The notes below the pieces were generated by a model. The model ran no database searches and was not told the origin of the DNA. It saw only the letters and a program-made list of their open reading frames with translations. A stretch of 9,939 nt of DNA, from positions 1 to 9,939 of the forward strand of contig NZ_LLZN01000104.1 in NCBI RefSeq assembly GCF_001509795.1. Reading direction: 5' to 3'. Below are positions 1-5,809 of the stretch, one piece after another. Each line of letters opens with the position of its first letter. The first letter of the stretch is position 1. This DNA is from Streptomyces sp. NRRL WC-3605. GTDB lineage: Bacteria > Actinomycetota > Actinomycetes > Streptomycetales > Streptomycetaceae. The translations under genes were made by a program, and so were the position numbers.

Positions 1-100
1 AGGGAAACGCCCGGTTACATTCCGAACCCGGAAGCTAAGCCTTACAGCGCCGATGGTACTGCAGGGGGGACCCTGTGGGAGAGTAGGACACCGCCGAACT
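1..100 (+). rRNA. rrf: 5S ribosomal RNA, 3' part (5' end outside the window)
   Basis: The first 100 bases match the 3' five-sixths of an actinobacterial 5S rRNA. Recognisable parts are the loop near 18-34 (TACATTCCGAACCCGGAAG), the GGTACTGCAG region near 54-63, the GTGGGAGAGTAGGACACCGCC segment at 75-95, and the 3' strand of the terminal stem ending CCGCCGAACT at 91-100. A complete Streptomyces 5S is about 117-120 nt, so roughly 18-20 nt of the 5' side, including the other strand of the terminal stem, lie before the window. This is presumably the last gene of an rRNA operon lying upstream. The exact 3' end (98-102) is an estimate, because mature processing cannot be read from the sequence. 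Confidence 0.95.
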
Positions 101-108
101 CCTTTTAG

Positions 109-153
109 AGCTCCGGCTCTTGGGCGTAACAGCCCGAGAGCCGGAGCTTTTTT
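109..153 (+). terminator. Strong intrinsic terminator of the rRNA operon
   Basis: AGCTCCGGCTCT (109-120) is perfectly complementary to AGAGCCGGAGCT (137-148). A T.G wobble (121/136) and a GGGC/GCCC extension (122-125 with 132-135) follow, leaving a six-base loop GTAACA (126-131). A run of six T residues follows (148-153). A stem of about 17 pairs with a U-tract is a canonical rho-independent terminator. It sits 8 nt after the 5S rRNA, so it most likely ends the rRNA transcript and insulates the downstream phosphatidyltransferase gene. Confidence 0.93.
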
Positions 154-162
154 GTGTTGAGG

Positions 163-168
163 TAGGGT
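163..168 (+). promoter_or_regulatory. Possible -10 element for the phosphatidyltransferase gene
   Basis: TAGGGT at 163-168 fits the TANNNT -10 pattern of housekeeping sigma factors and would place transcription start near 175, giving a leader of about 35 nt to the GTG at 210. No good -35 hexamer is present: the expected position (about 139-145) falls inside the terminator stem. The same hexamer, TAGGGT, occurs immediately before the DUF151 gene (7431-7436). The call is tentative and rests only on the -10 match and on the need for a promoter after the terminator. Confidence 0.3.
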
Positions 169-209
169 CGGGGAGCATCGTCGATTCGTTCACCACAGGA
201 GGCCCCCGG

Positions 210-821
210 GTGGAGGTCCAGGAGACCCGTGTCCAGACAGACCGGGTCCTCACCATCCCCAACATCCTCAGCATGGCGCGGCTCGTTGGCGTGCCGCTGT
301 TCCTGTGGCTGATTCTGCGGCCCGAGTTCGGTGGGCCCAAAAGTGACGGCTGGGCGCTTCTGGTGCTGGCCCTGAGCGGTGTCAGCGACTACCTGGACGG
401 CAAGCTGGCCAGGCGGTGGAACCAGATCAGCAGCCTCGGCCGGCTTCTCGACCCGGCAGCCGACCGGCTCTACATTCTCTCGACTTTGGTCGGCCTGACA
501 TGGCGGGAGATTCTGCCGCTCTGGTTGACCGGTGTACTGCTGGCGCGCGAGCTGGTTCTGCTGGTCATGGTGGGCATCCTCAGGCGGCACGGGTATCCGC
601 CGCCGCAGGTGAACTTCCTGGGGAAGGCGGCCACCTTCAACCTGATGTACGCGTTCCCCCTGCTGCTGCTCAGTGACGGCAGTGGTTGGATCTCGTCACT
701 CGCTGCTATTTTCGGATGGGCGTTCGCCGGATGGGGTACAACGCTCTATTGGTGGGCAGGAGTCCTCTACGTGGTACAAGTCCGCCGCCTCGTTCGCGCG
801 GACGCCGCCATGGCCGACTGA
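210..821 (+). CDS. cls: CDP-alcohol phosphatidyltransferase, probable eukaryote-like cardiolipin synthase (203 aa)
   Basis: Membrane enzyme that transfers a phosphatidyl group from a CDP-lipid to an alcohol. The family signature is complete: D60, D63, G64, A67, R68, G77, D81 and D85 have the spacing of the metal- and CDP-binding motif. An A-R-E motif (112-114) and N135..G138-K139..T142 are further family hallmarks. Hydrophobic segments lie at about 24-37, 47-59, 101-123, 143-155 and 163-190. The GTG at 210 was chosen because AGGAGG lies at 197-202, 7 nt upstream; the frame stays open back to 120, but an earlier start would lie in or against the rRNA terminator. From memory, the S. coelicolor gene beside the mannose-1-phosphate guanylyltransferase gene (SCO1389) was shown to be a cardiolipin synthase using CDP-diacylglycerol and phosphatidylglycerol. 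The M. tuberculosis positional counterpart is PgsA2 (Rv1822). Cardiolipin synthase is therefore favoured, with phosphatidylglycerophosphate synthase the alternative. The motif fixes the family, not the acceptor. Confidence 0.9.
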   Translation: MEVQETRVQTDRVLTIPNILSMARLVGVPLFLWLILRPEFGGPKSDGWALLVLALSGVSDYLDGKLARRWNQISSLGRLLDPAADRLYILSTLVGLTWREILPLWLTGVLLARELVLLVMVGILRRHGYPPPQVNFLGKAATFNLMYAFPLLLLSDGSGWISSLAAIFGWAFAGWGTTLYWWAGVLYVVQVRRLVRADAAMAD

Positions 822-936
822 ACTCGCCGATTGCCAAGGGCGTAGCGGCTCGATGGCCCGCTCGCGAAAAGTGCGGGACAATAACGGACGGGTGAAGTCG
901 GCTAGACCGTCGTCTCTGGAGGAGGACGCTTCCGAC

Positions 937-3432
937 ATGAAGGCCGTCGTGATGGCCGGGGGCGAAGGCACACGCCTTCGTCCTATGACCTCGAGCATGC
1001 CCAAGCCGCTCCTGCCGGTGGCCAACCGGCCGATCATGGAGCACGTTCTGCGGCTGCTCAAAAGGCATGGGCTGAATGAGACCGTCGTTACCGTTCAGTT
1101 CTTGGCCTCGCTCGTCAAGAACTACTTCGGTGATGGCGAAGAGCTCGGTATGGAGCTCACGTATGCCAATGAGGAGAAGCCACTCGGTACCGCCGGAAGC
1201 GTCAAGAACGCAGAGGAAGCACTGAAGGACGACGCTTTCCTCGTCATCTCCGGCGATGCCCTGACCGACTTCGACCTCACCGAGCTCATCAACTTCCACA
1301 AGGAAAAGGGCTCGATGGTCACCGTCTGTCTGACGCGTGTGCCGAATCCGCTGGAATTCGGTATCACGATCGTCGACGAGGAGGGCCGCGTCGAGCGCTT
1401 CCTGGAGAAGCCGACCTGGGGCCAGGTCTTCTCGGACACCGTGAACACCGGCATCTACGTCATGGAGCCCGAGGTATTCGACTATGTCGAAGCCGATGTG
1501 CCCGTGGACTGGTCGGGTGACGTCTTCCCTCAGCTGATGAAGGAGGGCAAGCCCATCTACGGCTATGTCGCGGAGGGCTACTGGGAGGACGTCGGTACGC
1601 ACGAGAGCTATGTGAAGGCCCAGGCCGACGTCCTGGAGGGCAAGGTCGACGTCGAGCTGGACGGCTTCGAGATCTCTCCCGGGGTGTGGGTGGCCGAGGG
1701 TGCCGAGGTGCATCCCGACGCCGTGCTGCGGGGGCCGGCGTACATCGGTGACTACGCCAAGGTCGAGGCCGGCGCCGAGATCCGGGAGCACACGGTCGTC
1801 GGCTCCAACGTCGTCGTGAAGAGCGGTGCCTTCCTGCACAGGGCCGTCGTGCACGACAACGTGTACGTCGGGCCGCACAGCAATCTGCGCGGCTGCGTCG
1901 TCGGCAAGAACACCGACATCATGCGCGCCGCGCGGATCGAGGACGGCGCGGTCATCGGTGACGAGTGCCTGATCGGTGAAGAATCGATCGTTCAGGGCAA
2001 TGTGCGGGTGTACCCGTTCAAGACCATCGAGGCCGGTGCCTTCGTCAACAACTCGGTGATCTGGGAGTCCAGAGGGCAGGCGCATCTGTTCGGCGCCCGC
2101 GGTGTCTCCGGCATCCTGAACGTGGAGATCACACCCGAGCTGGCGGTGCGGCTGGCGGGCGCGTACGCCACCACCCTGAAGAAGGGGGCCACCGTCACGA
2201 CGGCCCGCGACCACTCCCGTGGTGCGCGCGCGCTCAAGCGGGCGGTGATCTCCGCGCTGCAGGCCAGCGCCATCGACGTACGGGACCTGGAGAACGTGCC
2301 GTTGCCGGTCGCACGGCAGCAGACCGCGCGGGGCAGTGCCGGCGGCATCATGATCCGTACGACGCCCGGTGTGCCCGACTCGGTGGACATCATGTTCTTC
2401 GACGGGCAGGGTGCCGACCTGTCGCAGGCCAGTCAGCGCAAGCTGGACCGGGTCTTCGCGCGGCAGGAGTACCGGCGCGCGTTCCCGGGCGAGATCGGCG
2501 ACCTGCACTTCCCGGCGAGCGTCTTCGACTCCTACACCGGCTCGCTGCTGCGGAACGTCGACACGACCGGGATCGCCGAGTCCGGGCTCAAGGTCGTCGT
2601 GGACGCGTCCAACGGAAGCGCCGGCCTGGTGCTGCCGAGCCTGCTCGGCAAGCTCGGCGTGGACTCGCTGACGATCAACCCCGGTCTCGACGAGTCCCGG
2701 CCCACCGAGTCGGCCGACACACGGCGGTCGGGGCTGGTGCGGCTGGGCGAGATAGTGGCGTCCGCGCGGGCCGCGTTCGGCGTGCGGTTCGATCCCGTCG
2801 GCGAGCGGCTCTCCCTGGTCGACGAGAAGGGACGGATCGTCGAGGACGACCGGGCGCTGCTCGTCATGCTCGACCTGGTGGCCGCGGAGCGGCGGAGCGG
2901 ACGTGTGGCGCTGCCGGTGACCACCACGAGGATCGCGGAACAGGTGGCCGCCTATCACGGGACGCAGGTCGAGTGGACGACGACGTCGCCCGACGACCTC
3001 ACCCGGGTGGGCGCCGACGAGGCGACGATCTTCGGTGGTGACGGCCGCGGCGGCTTCATCATCCCGGAGTTCAGCAGCGTCTTCGACGGCACCGCCGCTT
3101 TCGTCCGGCTGATCGGTCTGGTGGCGCGTACGCAGCTCACGCTCAGCCAGATCGATGCGCGCATCCCGCGGGCGCACGTCCTCAAGCGGGACCTCGCGAC
3201 CCCGTGGGCGGTCAAGGGACTCGTGATGCGACGGGTCGTCGAGGAGGCCGGGGATCGCTTTGTCGACACGACCGACGGTGTGCGGGTCGTGGAGACGGAC
3301 GGCCGCTGGGTGATGGTGCTGCCCGACCCGGCCGAGGCGGTCACCCATCTGTGGGCGGAGGGGCCGGACGACGCGTCCGCCCAGGCGCTGCTCGACGAGT
3401 GGGCGGCGGTCGTGGACAGCGCCGGACGCTGA
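937..3432 (+). CDS. Mannose-1-phosphate guanylyltransferase-like protein fused to a degenerate phosphomannomutase domain (831 aa)
   Basis: Three parts are visible. Residues 1-235 are a sugar-1-phosphate nucleotidyltransferase: G8-G9-x-G11-T12-R13 with P22-K23-P24, G106-D107 for metal, E157-K158-P159, and N170-T171-G172. Residues about 248-372 are left-handed beta-helix hexapeptide repeats. Residues about 386-831 follow the phosphohexomutase fold, but the key loops are altered. The phosphoserine loop TASHNP is replaced by I-R-T-T-P-G (473-478), the metal loop DGDGDR by D-P-V-G-E-R (619-624), the sugar loop GExSGH by G-D-G-R-G-G (701-706), and the phosphate loop RPSGTEP by L-P-D-P-A-E-A (795-801). 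It therefore probably makes an NDP-sugar such as GDP-mannose, for glycan, lipid or protein mannosylation, without mutase activity. GDP versus other nucleotides cannot be settled by eye. ATG 937 is chosen because family members start M-K-A-V-V-M-A-G-G and AGGAGG lies at 920-925, although the 11-nt spacing is longish. The in-frame ATG at 853 has no ribosome site. Confidence 0.9.
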   Translation: MKAVVMAGGEGTRLRPMTSSMPKPLLPVANRPIMEHVLRLLKRHGLNETVVTVQFLASLVKNYFGDGEELGMELTYANEEKPLGTAGSVKNAEEALKDDAFLVISGDALTDFDLTELINFHKEKGSMVTVCLTRVPNPLEFGITIVDEEGRVERFLEKPTWGQVFSDTVNTGIYVMEPEVFDYVEADVPVDWSGDVFPQLMKEGKPIYGYVAEGYWEDVGTHESYVKAQADVLEGKVDVELDGFEISPGVWVAEGAEVHPDAVLRGPAYIGDYAKVEAGAEIREHTVVGSNVVVKSGAFLHRAVVHDNVYVGPHSNLRGCVVGKNTDIMRAARIEDGAVIGDECLIGEESIVQGNVRVYPFKTIEAGAFVNNSVIWESRGQAHLFGARGVSGILNVEITPELAVRLAGAYATTLKKGATVTTARDHSRGARALKRAVISALQASAIDVRDLENVPLPVARQQTARGSAGGIMIRTTPGVPDSVDIMFFDGQGADLSQASQRKLDRVFARQEYRRAFPGEIGDLHFPASVFDSYTGSLLRNVDTTGIAESGLKVVVDASNGSAGLVLPSLLGKLGVDSLTINPGLDESRPTESADTRRSGLVRLGEIVASARAAFGVRFDPVGERLSLVDEKGRIVEDDRALLVMLDLVAAERRSGRVALPVTTTRIAEQVAAYHGTQVEWTTTSPDDLTRVGADEATIFGGDGRGGFIIPEFSSVFDGTAAFVRLIGLVARTQLTLSQIDARIPRAHVLKRDLATPWAVKGLVMRRVVEEAGDRFVDTTDGVRVVETDGRWVMVLPDPAEAVTHLWAEGPDDASAQALLDEWAAVVDSAGR

Positions 3433-3449
3433 GTCCCGCGTAAGCACGC

Positions 3450-3488
3450 GTGCCGGACAGGTACCCCTGAAAGGGGCCTGTCCGGCAC
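3450..3488 (+). terminator. Perfect GC-rich hairpin after the ManC-like fusion gene
   Basis: GTGCCGGACAGG (3450-3461) is the exact reverse complement of CCTGTCCGGCAC (3477-3488). After a two-base bulge (TA, 3462-3463), CCCC (3464-3467) pairs with GGGG (3473-3476) around the loop TGAAA. It lies 17 nt after the stop codon. There is no T-tract, which is common for actinobacterial terminators. It probably separates the fusion gene from the DUF881 trio, though a role in mRNA 3'-end protection is equally possible. Confidence 0.75.
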
Positions 3489-3530
3489 CTGCGGTGGGGC
3501 CATTCGGAGTATCGGCGGCGACGTGCGACG

Positions 3531-4442
3531 ATGTGCGGCATGCCGCAGCCCCCCGTTCGGAGCACACCCACGCGCCCGCCGCGTCCGGACGCCTCCATGT
3601 CGCTGCTCACCAACGTCATGGATCACAGTCTCGACGACGGCTACGCGGAGGCCGCCGCCCGCAAGAAGGCCGCCGGTGAGGGCGGGCTGCCCAAGACGCT
3701 GCGGGCCAAGCTGGGACTCGCCGTGGGTCTGGTGCTCGCGGCGCTCGTGGTGACCGTGGGAGCGGCGCAGGCGCGCGTGGCCGCGCCGGTCGTCGCCAAG
3801 GAGCGCGAGGAGCTCGTCGACCGCGTCGAGAAGGAGACCGAGGCGGCGGACGAGCTGGAGAACACGGTCGACAAGCTGCGCGCCGACGTGAACGCGCGGC
3901 AGCGCCAGGCGCTGAAGTCGACCGGGCACGGCGAGAAGGCCGACCTGGTGAGCATCCTGTCCGGTGCCGTCGAGGTGACGGGGCCGGGTGTGAAGCTGGT
4001 CGTGGACGACGCCAAGGAGGCCGGTGACGCCGCCGGGGGTGACGCGCGCGGGTCGTCCGGCTTCTCGGACACCGGGCGGGTACGCGACCGCGACATGCAG
4101 CGCGTCGTCAACGGAATGTGGGAGTCCGGCGCGGAGGCCGTCTCGATCAACGGGCAGCGGCTGACCGCCCTGTCCGCGATCAGGGCCGCGGGTGACGCGA
4201 TACTGGTCGACAACAGGCCGCTGGTGCCGCCGTACACGGTGCTCGCGGTGGGGGACGGGGAGCGGCTGAGCCGCGCCTTCCAGGACAGTGCCGACGGCCT
4301 GTACCTGAGCGCCCTGCAGGAGAACTTCGGCATCCGGACCAGCATCTCCGCGCAGGAGGACCTCAAGCTGCCCGCGGCGCCGAGCGTGATCGTCCGTACA
4401 GCACAGCCGAACACCGAGACAACTGAGAAGGGCACATCGTGA
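3531..4442 (+). CDS. DUF881 membrane protein, first copy (up to 303 aa)
   Basis: Member of the DUF881 family (Bacillus YlxW/YlxX, M. tuberculosis Rv1823/Rv1825); biochemical function unknown. From the N-terminus: a Pro/Arg-rich stretch (5-20), a short charged cytoplasmic segment, one transmembrane helix (about 61-81), a heptad-like charged coiled coil (about 88-125), and the DUF881 domain (about 135-290). The domain carries the family's V-T-G-P-G-V start, W-E-S-G-A-E-A-V-S-I-N-G-Q-R-L core, and P-P-Y-T-V-L-A-V-G-D. The topology predicts a bitopic protein with its domain outside the membrane. The start is uncertain: ATG 3531 and ATG 3540 have no clear Shine-Dalgarno sequence. ATG 3597 (M-S-L-L-T-N-V-M) also lacks one but begins a segment that looks more conserved. 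The stop overlaps the next gene's GTG (GTGA, 4439-4442), so the two are probably translationally coupled. Confidence 0.88.
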   Translation: MCGMPQPPVRSTPTRPPRPDASMSLLTNVMDHSLDDGYAEAAARKKAAGEGGLPKTLRAKLGLAVGLVLAALVVTVGAAQARVAAPVVAKEREELVDRVEKETEAADELENTVDKLRADVNARQRQALKSTGHGEKADLVSILSGAVEVTGPGVKLVVDDAKEAGDAAGGDARGSSGFSDTGRVRDRDMQRVVNGMWESGAEAVSINGQRLTALSAIRAAGDAILVDNRPLVPPYTVLAVGDGERLSRAFQDSADGLYLSALQENFGIRTSISAQEDLKLPAAPSVIVRTAQPNTETTEKGTS

Positions 4443-4771
4443 TCGCCGTACTGGGCCTCGTCGTGGGCGTCGTGGCCGGCCTGTTGGTCCGGCCCGAGGT
4501 TCCGGCGGTCGTCGAGCCGTATCTGCCGATCGCCGTCGTGGCGGCTCTCGACGCCGTCTTCGGTGGTCTGCGGGCCATGCTCGACGGCATCTTCGACGAC
4601 AAGGTCTTCGTCGTGTCGTTCCTGTCGAACGTGGTCGTGGCCGCGCTGATCGTGTTCCTGGGCGACAAGTTGGGCGTGGGCGCGCAGCTGTCCACCGGTG
4701 TCGTCGTGGTGCTCGGCATCCGGATCTTCTCCAACGCCGCCGCGATCCGCCGGCACGTCTTCCGGGCGTGA
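4439..4771 (+). CDS. sbp: Small basic membrane protein, Sbp/DUF1290 family (110 aa)
   Basis: A short, very hydrophobic protein with predicted membrane segments at about 2-18, 27-44, 55-75 and 80-98, and a basic C-terminus (R-R-H-V-F-R-A). Charged or loop positions include R18-P-E and the G-G-L-R-A-M-L-D-G-I-F-D-D-K-V-F segment, a recognisable family stretch. In Bacillus subtilis the homologue (sbp) lies next to ylxW, ylxX and ftsA-ftsZ; in M. tuberculosis it is Rv1824. No activity is known. The GTG start overlaps the stop of the first DUF881 gene by four bases and has an AGAAGGG ribosome site at 4426-4432. Its own stop overlaps the next GTG in the same way, so the three genes are probably made in fixed proportion and may form one membrane complex. 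That complex is inference. Confidence 0.88.
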   Translation: MIAVLGLVVGVVAGLLVRPEVPAVVEPYLPIAVVAALDAVFGGLRAMLDGIFDDKVFVVSFLSNVVVAALIVFLGDKLGVGAQLSTGVVVVLGIRIFSNAAAIRRHVFRA

Positions 4772-5619
4772 GGCCGATGAGCAACCAGGACGAGACCCGG
4801 GAGAACCGGCTGCGCGCCGAGTTGCCCGAGGAGGTGCAGGCCGGCCCTGACGAGGCTCCTGAGGCCGCTGAGGAGGACGGTGACCGTCCGGCGGAGCTGA
4901 CCGGCCGGCAGCGGCTGGTGAAGGGCCTGTGGCCGCCGCGGGTGAGCCGGGCCCAACTCATCGTGGCGCTGCTGCTGTTCGGGCTCGGCTTCGGCCTCGC
5001 GGTCCAGGTCGCCTCGAACAGCGACGGCGACAGCGCCCTGCGCGGAGCACGCCAGGAAGATCTTGTCCGCATCCTCGATGAACTCGACGACCGAAGTCAG
5101 CGTCTTGAGGACGAGAAGCAAGGTCTCGAGAAGCAGCGCGACGAACTGGAGAACAGTTCCGACCAGGCCGAGGAGGCCCGCAGGCAGACGGTCGAGAAGG
5201 AGAGGCAACTCGGCATTCTGGCGGGCACCGTGGCCGCTGAGGGACCCGGCATCACGATCACCATCGACGACACGAAGGGGACGGTCGAGGCGGACATGCT
5301 GCTCGACGCGATCCAGGAGCTGCGCGCGGCCGGGGCGGAGGCGATGCAGGTGAACGGTGTCCGCATCGTCGCCGGCACCTATCTGTCCGACGCGGGCAAC
5401 ACCGTGAGCGTCGACGGGAACAAGATCAACGCTCCCTATCGTTTCAAGGTCATCGGCAAACCACAGGACCTGGAGCCGGCGCTCAACATCCCTGGAGGCG
5501 TGGTCCAGACCCTCGAGAAGGAGCAGGCCACCGTGACCATCGAGCGGTCTGACAAGATCGTCGTGGACGCCTTGCGAGCGGCGAAGCGGCCTGACTACGC
5601 TCGGTCGTCCTCCCGGTGA
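4768..5619 (+). CDS. DUF881 membrane protein, second copy (283 aa)
   Basis: Second DUF881 paralogue of the trio (positional match to M. tuberculosis Rv1825). It has an acidic, probably disordered cytoplasmic tail (about 8-43, rich in Glu/Asp/Pro/Ala), a basic juxtamembrane stretch (R47 to R61), one transmembrane helix (about 62-82), and a long charged coiled coil (about 93-150) with repeated Leu/Glu/Lys heptads. The DUF881 domain follows (about 153-270): A-A-E-G-P-G-I-T-I-T-I-D-D, then Q-E-L-R-A-A-G-A-E-A-M-Q-V-N-G-V-R-I, then A-P-Y-R-F-K-V-I-G. The two copies are clearly related but diverged, and only this one has the acidic tail. GTG 4768 is chosen for its GTGA overlap with the preceding stop. 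ATG 4777 (M-S-N-Q-D) is an alternative three codons in; neither has a strong Shine-Dalgarno sequence. The function is not known; its membrane and coiled-coil design suggests a scaffold or partner-binding role. Confidence 0.88.
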   Translation: MRPMSNQDETRENRLRAELPEEVQAGPDEAPEAAEEDGDRPAELTGRQRLVKGLWPPRVSRAQLIVALLLFGLGFGLAVQVASNSDGDSALRGARQEDLVRILDELDDRSQRLEDEKQGLEKQRDELENSSDQAEEARRQTVEKERQLGILAGTVAAEGPGITITIDDTKGTVEADMLLDAIQELRAAGAEAMQVNGVRIVAGTYLSDAGNTVSVDGNKINAPYRFKVIGKPQDLEPALNIPGGVVQTLEKEQATVTIERSDKIVVDALRAAKRPDYARSSSR

Positions 5620-5809
5620 CCCGGCGGTGCATGGGGGACATCCGGCAAGGGCATGAGGTTGCGGGGGGTCGGCGCACCGATTGGGTGGTGCGTGGTGGAA
5701 ACTGTCTGGCGGAGACGGACGTTGTGAAGATGTCCGGGTCGGCCAATAGGTTCAGTCAGGGTTCGTCCTGCCCCACGGGCGGGTCTGTTTCGGTCAAGGG
5801 GAATCGCCC
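5620..5809 (+). other. 190-nt gap between the DUF881 trio and the FHA gene; probable promoter region
   Basis: No confident gene here. A 65-codon open frame (GTG 5616 to TGA 5813) spans it exactly, overlapping the DUF881 stop and the FHA start by GTGA at both ends. However, about a quarter of its third positions are A or T, far more than in the neighbouring genes, and its product resembles nothing I know, so it is not annotated as a CDS. The stretch is visibly less GC-rich than its surroundings, as actinobacterial promoter regions often are. In M. tuberculosis the equivalent position holds gcvH; no lipoyl-domain sequence is seen here. Confidence 0.6.
5722..5752 (+). promoter_or_regulatory. Candidate promoter for the FHA gene
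   Basis: TTGTGA (5722-5727) resembles a -35 element. TAGGTT (5747-5752) matches TANNNT for a -10, with a 19-nt spacer; CAATAG (5744-5749) at 16 nt is an alternative. Transcription would start near 5759, leaving a leader of about 50 nt before GTG 5810. The spacing is not ideal, so this is only a candidate. Confidence 0.38.

Noticed and set aside
120..209. Upstream extension of the phosphatidyltransferase reading frame to GTG 120
   Set aside because: It would start inside the rRNA terminator stem, while GTG 210 has a good AGGAGG ribosome site and the family-like N-terminus.
673..936. Upstream extension of the ManC-like gene to GTG 673 or ATG 853
   Set aside because: The extension from 673 overlaps the end of the phosphatidyltransferase gene in another frame, and ATG 853 has no ribosome site. 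The family start M-K-A-V-V-M-A-G-G lies at 937 after AGGAGG.
831..936. Possible promoter (TTGCCA at 831) for the ManC-like gene
   Set aside because: No TANNNT -10 lies at 16-19 nt from it, and other hexamers in the gap (GACAAT near 887, TAGACC near 903) lack a partner. The gene may be transcribed from upstream.
706..3567. 953-codon open frame on the minus strand
   Set aside because: It mirrors the ManC-like gene. In GC-rich genomes the antisense frame of a real gene often lacks stops, and its product is Arg/His/Gly-rich with no recognisable domain.
2955..5072. 705-codon open frame on the minus strand, crossing several plus-strand genes
   Set aside because: The product is low-complexity (Arg/Ser/Pro then Gly/Arg) with no family motif, and it runs antisense to well-supported genes.
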